Below, one piece after another: positions 46,682 to 55,461 of a DNA stretch of 64,000 nt. The notes under the pieces are model-generated. The model was not told the DNA's origin. It saw only the letters and a program-made list of their open reading frames with translations, and did no database searches. The first letter of the stretch is position 1. Each line of letters opens with the position of its first letter. This DNA is from Limnohabitans sp. TEGF004. Its GTDB lineage: Bacteria; Pseudomonadota; Gammaproteobacteria; Burkholderiales; Burkholderiaceae_C. The position numbers and the translations under genes are program-made. The stretch is taken from assembly GCF_027924965.1 (NCBI RefSeq), contig NZ_AP027056.1, positions 2,170,001 to 2,234,000 on the forward strand, given 5' to 3'.

Positions 46682-46700
46682 GCGCGCCCTCTGGGCGCGT
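46682..46700 (+). terminator. Hairpin after gpmA, possible weak terminator
   Basis: An 8-bp GC-rich stem (gcgcgccc / gggcgcgt) with a 3-nt loop lies 14 bp after the gpmA stop. It is followed by tgtat, not a T-run, so termination would be weak or Rho-assisted. It may instead separate gpmA from the protease gene. Confidence 0.4.
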
Positions 46701-46744
46701 TGTATATTGAGCACCTACTAAATTTGTCAATTCTCGAAGGCCAC

Positions 46745-48208
46745 ATGCGTCAAAAACTCAAGATTGCAGGCTGGGTCGCCATCGGCGCCCTGACCGGCGC
46801 ACTGACCACTGTTTCGTTGCAAACCGCGGCACGCGCGAACATGGCCCCTCTGCCGCTGGAAGAACTGCAGCAGCTCGCTGCGGTGTTCAGCATGGTCAAG
46901 AGTGACTACGTCGAACCCGTAGACGAGAAAAAACTCATCAGCGATGCCATCTCGGGCATGGTCGCTAGCCTCGACCCTCACTCGCAGTACTACGACAAAA
47001 AGTCTTTCAAAGAATTCCGCGAAGGCACCACCGGCCGCTTTGTGGGCGTGGGCATCGAGATCACGCAAGAAGAAGGCTTGATCAAAATTGTGTCGCCCAT
47101 TGAAGGTTCCCCCGCTTTTCGTGGCGGCATCAAGTCGGGCGACTTGATCACCAAGATTGACGACACGGCTGTCAAAGGCCTGTCGCTCAATGAAGCTGTC
47201 AAACGCATGCGTGGCGAGCCCGGCACCAAGGTGATCCTCACCATTTTCCGCAAAGACGAGAACCGCACCTTCCCCGTGAACATCGTGCGCGAAGAAATCA
47301 AAACCCAAAGCGTCAAAGGCAAAGTGATGGAGTCTGGCTATGGCTGGATTCGACTGAGCCAGTTCCAAGACCGCTCGGTGGAAGACTTCACTAAGAAACT
47401 AGAAGAAATCTACAAACAAGAACCCAAGCTGAAGGGCTTGGTGCTCGACTTGCGTAACGACCCAGGTGGTTTGCTCGATGCAGCTGTGGCCGTGTCTGCC
47501 ATGTTCTTGCCTGAGAACATTGCTGTGGTGTCCACCAACGGCCAATTGGCTGAGAGCAAGTTTGTTTACAAAGCATCGCCCGAGTTCTACCGCCGCAGCA
47601 GTGGCAACGACCCCGTGGCCCGCTTGCACCAAAACACCAAAGGCATTTACCGCACCGTGCCCTTGGTGGTGTTGGTGAACGAAGGCTCTGCCTCTGCCAG
47701 CGAAATCGTGGCCGGTGCTTTGCAAGACCACAAACGCGCCACCATCATGGGCAGCCAAACCTTTGGCAAAGGCTCGGTGCAAACCGTGCGCCAGTTGGGC
47801 CCTGATACCGCATTGAAAATCACCACTGCGCGTTACTACACGCCAAGCGGCCGCAGCATTCAAGCCAAAGGTATCGTGCCTGATGTGTTGCTGGATGACA
47901 CCGCCGAGGGCAGCCCGTTTGCCATCCTGCGCATGCGTGAAGCCGACCTCGACAAACACTTAGAAAGCGGCCAAGGCAAAGATGCCAAGGACGTGGCTAA
48001 GGAAAAAGAAAAAGAGAAAGCACGCGAAGAAGCCATGAAGCGTTTGGAAGAAGAGTCCAAAAAGCCAAATAGTGAACGCCGCCCACCTGAGTTTGGCAGC
48101 GACAAAGACTTCCAGCTGCAACAGGCCCTCAACCGCCTGAAAGGCCAACCCGTGTTGGCCAGCAAGACGCAAAGCGTGCGCCCTGCTGCTGAGAAGAAAG
48201 ACAAGTAA
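46745..48208 (+). CDS. ctpA: Carboxy-terminal processing protease (S41 family)
   Basis: This 487-residue protease cleaves C-termini of periplasmic proteins. It starts with an N-terminal membrane or signal segment (about 5-28), a PDZ domain (about 90-175), and the S41 catalytic domain with the Ser in EGSASASEIVAG near residue 316 and the Lys in FGKGSVQTV near residue 341. The C-terminal 80 residues are charged and helical. The start at 46745 is favoured by the signal segment. It is 19 bp before the MoeB/ThiF gene. Confidence 0.9.
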   Translation: MRQKLKIAGWVAIGALTGALTTVSLQTAARANMAPLPLEELQQLAAVFSMVKSDYVEPVDEKKLISDAISGMVASLDPHSQYYDKKSFKEFREGTTGRFVGVGIEITQEEGLIKIVSPIEGSPAFRGGIKSGDLITKIDDTAVKGLSLNEAVKRMRGEPGTKVILTIFRKDENRTFPVNIVREEIKTQSVKGKVMESGYGWIRLSQFQDRSVEDFTKKLEEIYKQEPKLKGLVLDLRNDPGGLLDAAVAVSAMFLPENIAVVSTNGQLAESKFVYKASPEFYRRSSGNDPVARLHQNTKGIYRTVPLVVLVNEGSASASEIVAGALQDHKRATIMGSQTFGKGSVQTVRQLGPDTALKITTARYYTPSGRSIQAKGIVPDVLLDDTAEGSPFAILRMREADLDKHLESGQGKDAKDVAKEKEKEKAREEAMKRLEEESKKPNSERRPPEFGSDKDFQLQQALNRLKGQPVLASKTQSVRPAAEKKDK

Positions 48209-48226
48209 TTCACTTGTGAATCTGCG

Positions 48227-48988
48227 GTGAACGACGACCAACTGCTGCGCTATTCGCGCCACATCCTGCTTGACGATGTGGGCATCGAAGGCCAGCAGCA
48301 CTTGGTTGACAGCCATGTGCTGGTGGTGGGTGCAGGTGGCTTGGGTTCTCCCGTTGCGCTGTACTTGGCCGCCAGCGGCGTGGGTCATATCACCATTGCC
48401 GACCATGACACGGTCGACCTCACCAACCTGCAACGCCAAATCGCCCACACCACTGCGCGTGTGGGCCACCCCAAGGTGGAGTCAGCCGCACACGCCATGC
48501 TGGCCCTCAACCCCGAAGTGCGCGTGACTGCGCTGGCCCACAAACTAGACGCCGCTCAGCTAGACGCCCTCGTACCCACTGTGACGGTGGTGGTGGACTG
48601 CTGTGACAACTTTGAAACCCGCCAAGCCGTGAACGCCGCATGCGTGAAGCACAAAGTGCCGCTCGTCTCAGGCGCGGCTATTCGCATGGATGGCCAGCTG
48701 TCGGTGTATGACGCACGTGACGACAAATCACCCTGCTACGCCTGCATCTTCCCGCCGGCAGATGCACCTGAAGAAGTGATGTGCTCAACCATGGGCGTGC
48801 TCGCGCCGCTGGTGGGCGTGATTGGCACGATGCAAGCCATGGAAACCGTCAAGCTCATCACAGGCATTGGCTCGCGCCTTACGGGCCGCCTGCAAATGCT
48901 AGATGGCCGTGGCATGGAGTGGAACGAAGTGCGCTTGCAGCGCAACGCTAGCTGCCCGGTGTGTGGCACGACCCAAAGCGTTTCCTAA
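48227..48988 (+). CDS. moeB: HesA/MoeB/ThiF-family adenylyltransferase
   Basis: This 253-residue E1-like enzyme adenylates a small sulfur-carrier protein. The GTG start at 48227 gives the MxDDQLLRYSRHILLDD N-terminus. The nucleotide-binding GAGGLGS motif, the D and R residues in DHDTVDLTNLQRQ, and the zinc cysteines C-x2-C near residue 177 (CYAC) and near the end (CPVC) are present, plus the active Cys in MCSTMGVLAPLVG. It may serve molybdopterin (MoaD) or thiamine (ThiS); the context does not decide. Confidence 0.88.
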   Translation: MNDDQLLRYSRHILLDDVGIEGQQHLVDSHVLVVGAGGLGSPVALYLAASGVGHITIADHDTVDLTNLQRQIAHTTARVGHPKVESAAHAMLALNPEVRVTALAHKLDAAQLDALVPTVTVVVDCCDNFETRQAVNAACVKHKVPLVSGAAIRMDGQLSVYDARDDKSPCYACIFPPADAPEEVMCSTMGVLAPLVGVIGTMQAMETVKLITGIGSRLTGRLQMLDGRGMEWNEVRLQRNASCPVCGTTQSVS

Positions 48989-49478
48989 ACAACCTCGGCT
49001 GCAAAGCCCGCCCATCCGAGAACAACCCCAAGTGCTGCGTTTGCGCCTGCAGCTGCAGCGCCTCATAGGGGCCTGCGTTGCTTTTGTAACTGTACGACCA
49101 CGCATAGCCCTGCCCCACCATCCACGCGCCCACATCGTTGCCTTGACGCGTGAGCTGCGCCAGCAAGCGGCCATAGGTGTCGCGCGTGCGGGCGCGCACC
49201 TCGACCACTTGGCCTTGCAGCACAGCGTGCAAAGCGGCACGTGACTGTGGGCCCCACGGCTGGCAAATCTCGGGTGCATCAATGCCCAGCAGCCGCACCT
49301 TGTGCGCCTCACCGCCTTGCAGCGGTTGCACCCACACCGTGTCGCCATCGCTCACGTGCGTGACCACGCCGGGCCATGCGTGCACAGAGGCGCACAGACA
49401 CAGCAGCCACGTGACAAGCATGCAAGCCCACAGGCCTTGCGCCGTTGTTGCCATTTGCTTGCACCGCGTGAAGTTCAT
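48948..49478 (-). CDS. Secreted thermonuclease-family protein (SNase)
   Basis: This protein (176 residues) has an N-terminal hydrophobic signal segment and a staphylococcal-nuclease-like OB fold with VSDGDTVWV, LLGIDAPE, RDTYGRLLA and GYAWSY motifs, where Asp and Arg residues form the nuclease site. It is likely periplasmic. The C-terminus overlaps the end of the MoeB gene by 41 bases on the opposite strand. An ATG at 49454 is an alternative start that fits the signal peptide better. Confidence 0.85.
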   Translation of the reverse strand: MNFTRCKQMATTAQGLWACMLVTWLLCLCASVHAWPGVVTHVSDGDTVWVQPLQGGEAHKVRLLGIDAPEICQPWGPQSRAALHAVLQGQVVEVRARTRDTYGRLLAQLTRQGNDVGAWMVGQGYAWSYSYKSNAGPYEALQLQAQTQHLGLFSDGRALQPRLFRKRFGSCHTPGS

Positions 49479-49525
49479 CCATCACCTCAAACCCAAAACC
49501 GCATTGTGCAAACTACCGCGTATCA

Positions 49526-49567
49526 GGTGGTGAGCCAGCCGTTACGGGTGGTGAGCCAGCCGTTACG
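49526..49567. repeat. Perfect 21-bp tandem duplication upstream of the second SulP gene
   Basis: Two identical, adjacent 21-bp copies (49526-49546, 49547-49567), beginning ggtggtgagccagcc and ending gttacg, lie just before the SulP start at 49576 and within the divergent region from the nuclease gene. The second copy ends 8 bp before the ATG. It could be a slipped-strand duplication or a regulator-binding repeat. Confidence 0.85.
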
Positions 49568-49575
49568 ATTAGCGC

Positions 49576-51258
49576 ATGCACTCTGCAAAGCGTCTCTTCC
49601 CGTTCCTAAGCTGGCCTAAGCCCACCCCTCAACTGCTCAAGAGCGAGGCCTTCGCGGGCCTGAGCGTGGGCCTGATGGTCATTCCGCAAGGTGTGGCTTA
49701 TGCAGCGTTGGCGGGCATGCCACTCATCACCGGCATTTATGCGTCGCTGCTGCCTGCGTTGGTGGCGGTGCTGTTCAGTGCTTCGCCACGTTTGTCGGTG
49801 GGGCCCACGGCGCTCACGTCTATCTTGATTGCGGCCTCGCTCAGCGGGATGGCTGCGCCTGGAAGTGCCGAGTGGGTCAACCTCACCGTGTGGCTGTCGC
49901 TCATGACGGGCTTGTTGCAAGTGGTGTTGGGCTTTGCGCGTTTTGGCTGGTTGCTCAACTTGGTCAGCTCGCCGGTGTTGATGGCGTTCACTCAGGGCGC
50001 GGGCGTGCTCATCATCTCGTCGCAAATTCCGGCGATGTTGGGTTTTACAAATGGCTGGTCCACGTTGGCCACAGGCGCGGGCATTGACTGGGCCAGCTTG
50101 GTGTTTGGCGTGGTCACCTTGGTGTTGCTGCTGTTGGCGCGGCGCTGGCGGCCCACTTTCCCCACCGTGTTGGTGGTGGTGCTGGGTGCAGCGGGCGCTA
50201 GCTGGGCGCTGGGGCTAGAGGCCTCGGGCACAGCGGTGGTGGGCGCGTTGCCGCAGGGCTTGCCTGCGTTGTTTGTGCCCAGCGTCATTGAGTGGGAAAT
50301 GTTCAAACAGTTGGTGCTGCCTACGTTGGTGATTACGCTGGTGAGCTTTTTAGAAACCGCATCCAGCGCCAAAGTAGACAACGACCGCAGCGGCAAACGC
50401 TGGGACCAAGACCAAGACTTGATTGGCCAAGGCTTGGCCAAAGTGGCATCGGGTCTGTGTGGCGCGTTTCCCACCAGCTCGTCATTCAGCCGCTCGGCGC
50501 TTAACTTGTATGCAGGCGCGCAGTCGGCATGGGCCACCATCTTTTCGGTGGCAGTGATTTTGGTCATCCTCTTGTGCTTCACCTCGGTGTTGCAGCCTGT
50601 GCCGCAGTCGGTGTTGGCGGCCATCGTGGTGGCTGCCGTGCTGGGCCTGATCAAGCCACACGCGTTTGTGCAGCTTTACAAAATTGACCGCGTCGAAGCC
50701 GCCACGGCGGTGGTGACGTTTGTGATTACCCTGCTCTCGGCCCCGCGTTTGTATTGGGGCGTGTTGGCCGGTGTGGTGATGGGCCTGAGTCACTTTTTAC
50801 ACACGCGCTTGCACCCGCGCATCATTGAAGTGGGCCTGCACCCCGACGGCAGCCTGCGCGACCGCCACCTGTGGAAACTGCCGCCCTTGGCGAACCACCT
50901 TTACGCCCTGCGCATGGACGCCGAGCTGGACTTTGCCGCCGCTAGCACCCTAGAGCGTGCGGTGATGGAGCACCTGGGCCAGCACCCCAACGTGCGCCAT
51001 GTGTGCCTGTTTGCACTGCCCATCAACCGCATCGACGCCACCGGCGTGGAAAGCCTCGCCAAGCTAGAAGCCATGCTGCGCGAGCGCGGCATCAGCCTGC
51101 ACATCAGCGGCATGAAGCTACCCGTAGAAACCGTGCTGCGCCGCGCAGGCTGCCTGCAAGCGCATGCGGGGCTGCACATGTATCGCACGGATGCGGAAGC
51201 GATTCAGCAGCTGCGACAACTGGAGGCGTTGCCTGCGGATATGGGGTGGTGTATTTAA
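49576..51258 (+). CDS. SulP-family anion transporter with STAS domain (second copy)
   Basis: This 560-residue SulP transporter has about 12 membrane segments with GLSVGLMVIPQGVAYAALAG near residue 30-49 and a C-terminal STAS domain (about 430-545) ending in the typical LxxRGISLHISGMK segment. It differs clearly in sequence from the SulP protein at 38609. The substrate (sulfate, bicarbonate or other anion) cannot be fixed from sequence. Confidence 0.87.
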   Translation: MHSAKRLFPFLSWPKPTPQLLKSEAFAGLSVGLMVIPQGVAYAALAGMPLITGIYASLLPALVAVLFSASPRLSVGPTALTSILIAASLSGMAAPGSAEWVNLTVWLSLMTGLLQVVLGFARFGWLLNLVSSPVLMAFTQGAGVLIISSQIPAMLGFTNGWSTLATGAGIDWASLVFGVVTLVLLLLARRWRPTFPTVLVVVLGAAGASWALGLEASGTAVVGALPQGLPALFVPSVIEWEMFKQLVLPTLVITLVSFLETASSAKVDNDRSGKRWDQDQDLIGQGLAKVASGLCGAFPTSSSFSRSALNLYAGAQSAWATIFSVAVILVILLCFTSVLQPVPQSVLAAIVVAAVLGLIKPHAFVQLYKIDRVEAATAVVTFVITLLSAPRLYWGVLAGVVMGLSHFLHTRLHPRIIEVGLHPDGSLRDRHLWKLPPLANHLYALRMDAELDFAAASTLERAVMEHLGQHPNVRHVCLFALPINRIDATGVESLAKLEAMLRERGISLHISGMKLPVETVLRRAGCLQAHAGLHMYRTDAEAIQQLRQLEALPADMGWCI

Positions 51259-51272
51259 AGCCATATGCCTAG

Positions 51273-51296
51273 AATACTGTTTTTATAAACAGTATT
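51273..51296. promoter_or_regulatory. LexA (SOS) box upstream of Y-family polymerase
   Basis: The 24-bp palindrome aatactgttt-ttat-aaacagtatt contains the full E. coli-type consensus TACTGT-N8-ACAGTA (51275-51294). Both arms are perfect over 10 bp. It ends 2 bp before the polymerase ATG (51299) and overlaps a TATAAA at 51284-51289 that could be the -10 element, so LexA bound here should block transcription. Confidence 0.88.
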
Positions 51297-51298
51297 CA

Positions 51299-52627
51299 AT
51301 GACACTCCGTTCCCTCTTCGTCGACTTCAACAGCTACTTTGCTTCGGTTGAACAACAGCTCAACCCCGCTCTGCGCGGACGGCCTGTGGGCGTGGTGCCG
51401 GTGCTGGCCGAAACGTCGTCCTGTATTGCCGCCAGTTACGAGGCCAAGGCGCTGGGCATTGGCACGGGCACGGGTGTGGCCGAGGCGCGGCGGCTGTGCC
51501 CCGACATTGCCATCGTGCTGGCCGACCACGCCAAGTATGTGGAGATGCACCACCGCGCGGTGGCGGTGGTGGACACTCTGGCCCCCGTGCGCCAAGTGCT
51601 GTCGATTGACGAAATGGAGTGCGAGCTAACCGGCCGCTGGCAACAGCGCGAACGTGCGGTGGGGCTGGCCGAGCGCGTCAAGGCTGAGATGGTGGCGCAG
51701 CTGGGCGAATGCATGCGCACGTCGGTGGGCATTGCGCCCAACACGCTGCTGGCCAAGCTGGCGTCGAACATGCAAAAACCCGATGGGCTGACGGTGATTG
51801 AGGCGCACGAGCTGCCGCAGCGTTTGTATGGGCTCAAGCCCAAGGCGATCAACGGCATTGGCCCGCGCATGGTGCAGCGGCTAGAGCGCTGCGGCATTCA
51901 CACGATGGAGCAGCTGTATGCCGCGCCCCGCGAGCTGCTGCGCACAGCATGGGGCGGCGTGGCGGGGGCCGAGATGTACGACAAGCTGCGCGGCCAGTGG
52001 TACGGCCCGCGTGAGACAGTGGCCAAGTCGCTGGGCCACTCGCACGTGCTGCCGCCCGACCTGCGCAACCCCGCAGGTGCGTTTGCCGTGCTCAACCGCC
52101 TCACGCAAAAAGCTGCCATGCGCCTGCGCAAACAAAACGTGTACGCCACCAGCATGAGCGTGCATGTGCGCTGCCGCCACGGGTATGGCGACAACCGTGG
52201 GCTGATGGGTGACGACCGCGCCGCGCATGTGGGCGAAACACAAGACACCGCATTTTTGCTGCACACGCTAGAGCAGCTGTGGCACAGCGGCCTGCACTTG
52301 CTGCCTCAGCCTGTGACAGTTGGGGTGCAGCTGCATGGCCTCATTGAAGCGGGTCAGCACACGGGCGATTTGTTTGGGTTTGAGGAAGCAGCGGCGGATG
52401 CTGCTTTAGATGCGGTGGCAGCAGGCACTGAGCCTAGCCCTTCAGGCTCGTTGTCAGCCCGTGTAGCGCCTGCCAAAGACCGCCGCAAACTGATGGCCGC
52501 GATTGATGCACTCAACGGCAAGCACGGCAAAAACACCGTGTACTTTGCCAGCGCACAAGCGGGGCTGGACCATGCGCCGATGCGGATTGCGTTTAATCGG
52601 ATTCCGGATTTGGAGTCGGAACGTTAG
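51299..52627 (+). CDS. Y-family DNA polymerase (UmuC/DinB-like), SOS-regulated
   Basis: This 442-residue translesion polymerase has the Y-family catalytic residues: D9 in FVDFNSYFASVE and the pair D104-E105 in SIDEMECEL. The fingers and little-finger regions and the HhH-type segment near residue 180 (GLKPKAINGIGPRMVQRL) are present. There is no UmuD partner next to it. The start at 51299 lies 4 bp past the LexA consensus, leaving no room for a ribosome site; the mRNA may be leaderless. The gene follows the SulP gene on the same strand. Confidence 0.9.
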   Translation: MTLRSLFVDFNSYFASVEQQLNPALRGRPVGVVPVLAETSSCIAASYEAKALGIGTGTGVAEARRLCPDIAIVLADHAKYVEMHHRAVAVVDTLAPVRQVLSIDEMECELTGRWQQRERAVGLAERVKAEMVAQLGECMRTSVGIAPNTLLAKLASNMQKPDGLTVIEAHELPQRLYGLKPKAINGIGPRMVQRLERCGIHTMEQLYAAPRELLRTAWGGVAGAEMYDKLRGQWYGPRETVAKSLGHSHVLPPDLRNPAGAFAVLNRLTQKAAMRLRKQNVYATSMSVHVRCRHGYGDNRGLMGDDRAAHVGETQDTAFLLHTLEQLWHSGLHLLPQPVTVGVQLHGLIEAGQHTGDLFGFEEAAADAALDAVAAGTEPSPSGSLSARVAPAKDRRKLMAAIDALNGKHGKNTVYFASAQAGLDHAPMRIAFNRIPDLESER

Positions 52628-52636
52628 GCTGCGCGC

Positions 52637-53170
52637 TTAGCGCTTGAGTGGCGCAGCCACTTGCACGCTGGCATGCAAGCCAAGCGCTTCTTCGTTTTGC
52701 ATTTTCAAAGCATCCAAGCTGCGTTTGAATTGCTTGATCCAAGCTAGCACCTGCACATTGAGTTCGCCTAAACGCTGCTCCATGGGTTTGGCGCTGGGCA
52801 TGAGCAGGCGAGCGATGGTTTGATTGAGGGTGATGGTTTGATGGGTAAGTTCTTCGTCGCCAATCAGCATCACTTCGTTGGCCGCACTTTGCACGAGGGA
52901 GAGGTGCTCTGCCAAGGTTTTGTCACGGGCTTGAGCAAACACAAGGTTGTTCACCAATGCATCGGTGGCATTCATGTAGCGCAGGCCCGATTCTTTGAAG
53001 GCATTGAGTTCGGCGGCGCGTTCGGCCGCAAGTTGATTGGCGAGGTCGATGTGCGCCTGGCGACCTGCGGCACGTTCGTGCTGATAGCCCGCCACCCAGC
53101 TGCCACCCAATGTGCCCATCACCCCGATGACGGCGGCCAACAAGGGAACCAGCCAGTCTTTGCGATCCAT
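52637..53170 (-). CDS. Membrane-anchored helical protein of unknown function
   Basis: This 177-residue protein has one N-terminal membrane helix (about 6-26) and a long, mainly helical remainder with an Ala/Glu/Arg-rich coiled-coil-like start (HERAAGRQAHIDLANQLAAERAAELNAFKESG). It ends in a Lys/Arg tail. No family is recognised. The ATG at 53170 gives the membrane anchor; an upstream extension is less likely. It is convergent with the polymerase gene. Confidence 0.7.
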   Translation of the reverse strand: MDRKDWLVPLLAAVIGVMGTLGGSWVAGYQHERAAGRQAHIDLANQLAAERAAELNAFKESGLRYMNATDALVNNLVFAQARDKTLAEHLSLVQSAANEVMLIGDEELTHQTITLNQTIARLLMPSAKPMEQRLGELNVQVLAWIKQFKRSLDALKMQNEEALGLHASVQVAAPLKR

Positions 53171-53254
53171 AAAAACTCCTGCGCCGTGCAGCTTTGTTGC
53201 GATGTGCAACTATAGCCAGAACGATGCAGAAATGAATACCAATCACTTCACAAG

Positions 53255-54103
53255 TTAAGCGGTGACGATCCAGCCTTCTAGCGGGTCACATTCGGGCAGC
53301 CCGTAGTGCCCGTCACCCGCCTCGTGCTGGCTTTGTGCCCACGCAGCTTGCACCATGCAAAGCACGGCGTCTAGGCTGTCGCCTGATGCATCGTCCACCA
53401 AGGTGTCGTGCTGCGCATGGGTGAGTTTGAGGCGCAGACCCAAACGGGTTTGGCCAACTTCTAAAGCTTGCAGCAGTTGCTTACGGGCTATCAAACGCTC
53501 AGGGGTTTGTTTGGCTTTGTCATCGCTTTTGTAGCTGGTGTTGCCAATCAGCTCACGCGCCAGCAAGCCGGGGTAGGCCTCTAGCGCGACGCGCAATGAC
53601 TCGGGTGAAGCAACAGGCACAGCAGGTGCGTGCAAGCGGGGCAAGGTCACGCCAGCCTCGATCAGCAAAGGCACACCCGCGTGCAGCATGTAGGCCACGG
53701 GTGGGTTGACCCATTTCATCGATGGGCTAGAACCTGCGGGCGTATCGGTGGCGCGGTGGGCAAACTTGCCGCCCACGGGGCGTGCATCGCAAAAGGCTTT
53801 GAAGGTGGCACGAATGTCGGCACGGCTGAGTGCGCTGTAGTGCTGCATGCAGGCCAACCAATCGGTGGGCCATTGCAGATGCTCGACCAGTTCACGCGGC
53901 AGGCCAAAGGGCAAGTCAAAACCACCCACCCACGCTTGGGGCTGTTTGAGCCAATCAGCGAAAGAGGCCAAGGCGTCAAACCGCAGCAGGCTTTGCAATT
54001 GCACGCGTCCGGCTTTGGCGTGGCCCAGGGCCACAACGATGGCTTTGCGTGGGGTGGGGCTGCTGCTGAAGTCGCATCCCACCAAAAGTGGCGAAGCGGT
54101 CAT
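53255..54103 (-). CDS. DUF429-family protein
   Basis: This 282-residue protein matches DUF429, a predicted RNase H-like nuclease family. It has an N-terminal GCDFSSSPTPRKAIVVALG that could start the fold, a GGFDLPFGLPRE segment, and a C-terminal DDASGDSLDAVLCMVQAAWA with acidic residues expected for metal binding. The function is unknown. Its start overlaps the EamA gene stop by 4 bases. Confidence 0.8.
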   Translation of the reverse strand: MTASPLLVGCDFSSSPTPRKAIVVALGHAKAGRVQLQSLLRFDALASFADWLKQPQAWVGGFDLPFGLPRELVEHLQWPTDWLACMQHYSALSRADIRATFKAFCDARPVGGKFAHRATDTPAGSSPSMKWVNPPVAYMLHAGVPLLIEAGVTLPRLHAPAVPVASPESLRVALEAYPGLLARELIGNTSYKSDDKAKQTPERLIARKQLLQALEVGQTRLGLRLKLTHAQHDTLVDDASGDSLDAVLCMVQAAWAQSQHEAGDGHYGLPECDPLEGWIVTA

Positions 54104-55005
54104 GCCAGCCCCAACATCGCCACACCAGCAGCAATCAGCAAGGCACCTAGCAAGCGCAACCAGCGATCTCCCTCGCCCAACAAGTGACCACCAATGAGCG
54201 CAGCAAAAAGCATGGACACCTCACGCGCAGGCGCCACCAAAGACAAAGGCGCAGTTTGCATGGCATACAACACCAGCACATACGAGATGGGCGTGACCGT
54301 GCCAACGATGAGCGCGTACTTCCACTGTTGACGCCACAGCGTCCAAGCCGTGGGTCGATCGCGCAACACCACAGGCGCCAACAAGGCAAAGCGAACCAAA
54401 TTTTCCAGGTAGTGCACCAAGATAGGCGACATCAACAACACCTTCACCGCATAGCCATCCACCACGGTGTAGCCGGCAATGAATAGCCCCGTCAACACAC
54501 CATAGCGCAAGCCTGCGCTGCGCAGGCGTTGGAATGCCAGCTGATCTTCATTGACAACATCCACACGGCGCCAATCGGTGATGAGCTTAGGGCCACCCGC
54601 AATGAGGAACACACCACTCACCACCCCCGCAACACCCAAAGCGCCGATGTACGACATGGATTCGCCCAACCACACCAAGGCCACCAGCGATGACAACAAG
54701 GGGCCTGTGCCACGCGCCAAGGGATACACCACAGTCAAATCGGCATGGCGATAGCCGCGTAACAGCACCACAAAGTACAGCACGTGCAACACGCCACTGG
54801 CAATGACAAAGCCCCATTCCCATGTACCCCACTGCGGCAACACGTCCCATCCGATCCAAACCCCAACAGGGGCCCAAACCACCATGGCAACGCCTGCGGT
54901 GAAGCAAGCAAAGCGTGCGTCACCGCCCGCTTTTTTGGCGAGAATGTTCCACAAGGCATGCAGCAGCCCTGCGAGCAAAACAATGGAAAGAGCGTTGGCG
55001 CTCAA
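54100..55005 (-). CDS. EamA/DMT-family transporter
   Basis: This 301-residue protein has ten membrane segments arranged as two EamA repeats, with a Tyr-rich loop and the VYPLARGTGPLLSSLVALVWLGE segment near residue 94. The family exports metabolites such as amino acids; the substrate is unknown. It lies between the DUF429 gene and the BLUF gene. Confidence 0.85.
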   Translation of the reverse strand: MSANALSIVLLAGLLHALWNILAKKAGGDARFACFTAGVAMVVWAPVGVWIGWDVLPQWGTWEWGFVIASGVLHVLYFVVLLRGYRHADLTVVYPLARGTGPLLSSLVALVWLGESMSYIGALGVAGVVSGVFLIAGGPKLITDWRRVDVVNEDQLAFQRLRSAGLRYGVLTGLFIAGYTVVDGYAVKVLLMSPILVHYLENLVRFALLAPVVLRDRPTAWTLWRQQWKYALIVGTVTPISYVLVLYAMQTAPLSLVAPAREVSMLFAALIGGHLLGEGDRWLRLLGALLIAAGVAMLGLA

Positions 55006-55024
55006 GCGCTGACCAACAAGCGCG

Positions 55025-55450
55025 TCAGGCGCGACCGACGATGGACGCAGTGGCCATCAGTTCTTCCAGCAACGCGAACGACACGTGGCCCGACACACCG
55101 TAGGGGTCGAGCTCTGGCGTTTCGGAGTACTTCAACACGATGGATGGGTTGAGTTTGTCGAGGCGCACATGGCCCATGGTCCAGCCACCAAAGCGACGCT
55201 CGGTGATTTCTTGATAGTCCAAGATGACCACGTCTTTGTGGCGTGGGTCTTTGACGATGTGGGTGTACAGCGCGTTCACTTGGTTGCGGCCACCTTCGAT
55301 GGCTTGCAAGTAAATGCCGCCACCAAAACACAGCACGCCGGTGATGCCATTGCTGATGTTGTGCTCGCGCGAGCTGTTGAGAATAGATTCTGTCTCTTCT
55401 GGAGTTTCGGGTTTGACCGAACGGCTGACGTATAGCAAACGAACCAACAT
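55025..55450 (-). CDS. BLUF-domain blue-light photoreceptor
   Basis: This 141-residue protein is a single BLUF domain that binds FAD and senses blue light. The key photocycle residues are present: Y7 (RLLYVSR), N31 (HNISNGITGVL), Q49 (IYLQAIEG), W90 and M92 (GGWTMGH). About 40 residues after the domain form a helical C-terminal extension but no output domain is fused, so it probably works by protein contact. It is 11 bp downstream of folE, an unusual partner for a light sensor. Confidence 0.92.
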   Translation of the reverse strand: MLVRLLYVSRSVKPETPEETESILNSSREHNISNGITGVLCFGGGIYLQAIEGGRNQVNALYTHIVKDPRHKDVVILDYQEITERRFGGWTMGHVRLDKLNPSIVLKYSETPELDPYGVSGHVSFALLEELMATASIVGRA

Positions 55451-55461
55451 GGCATTTATCC

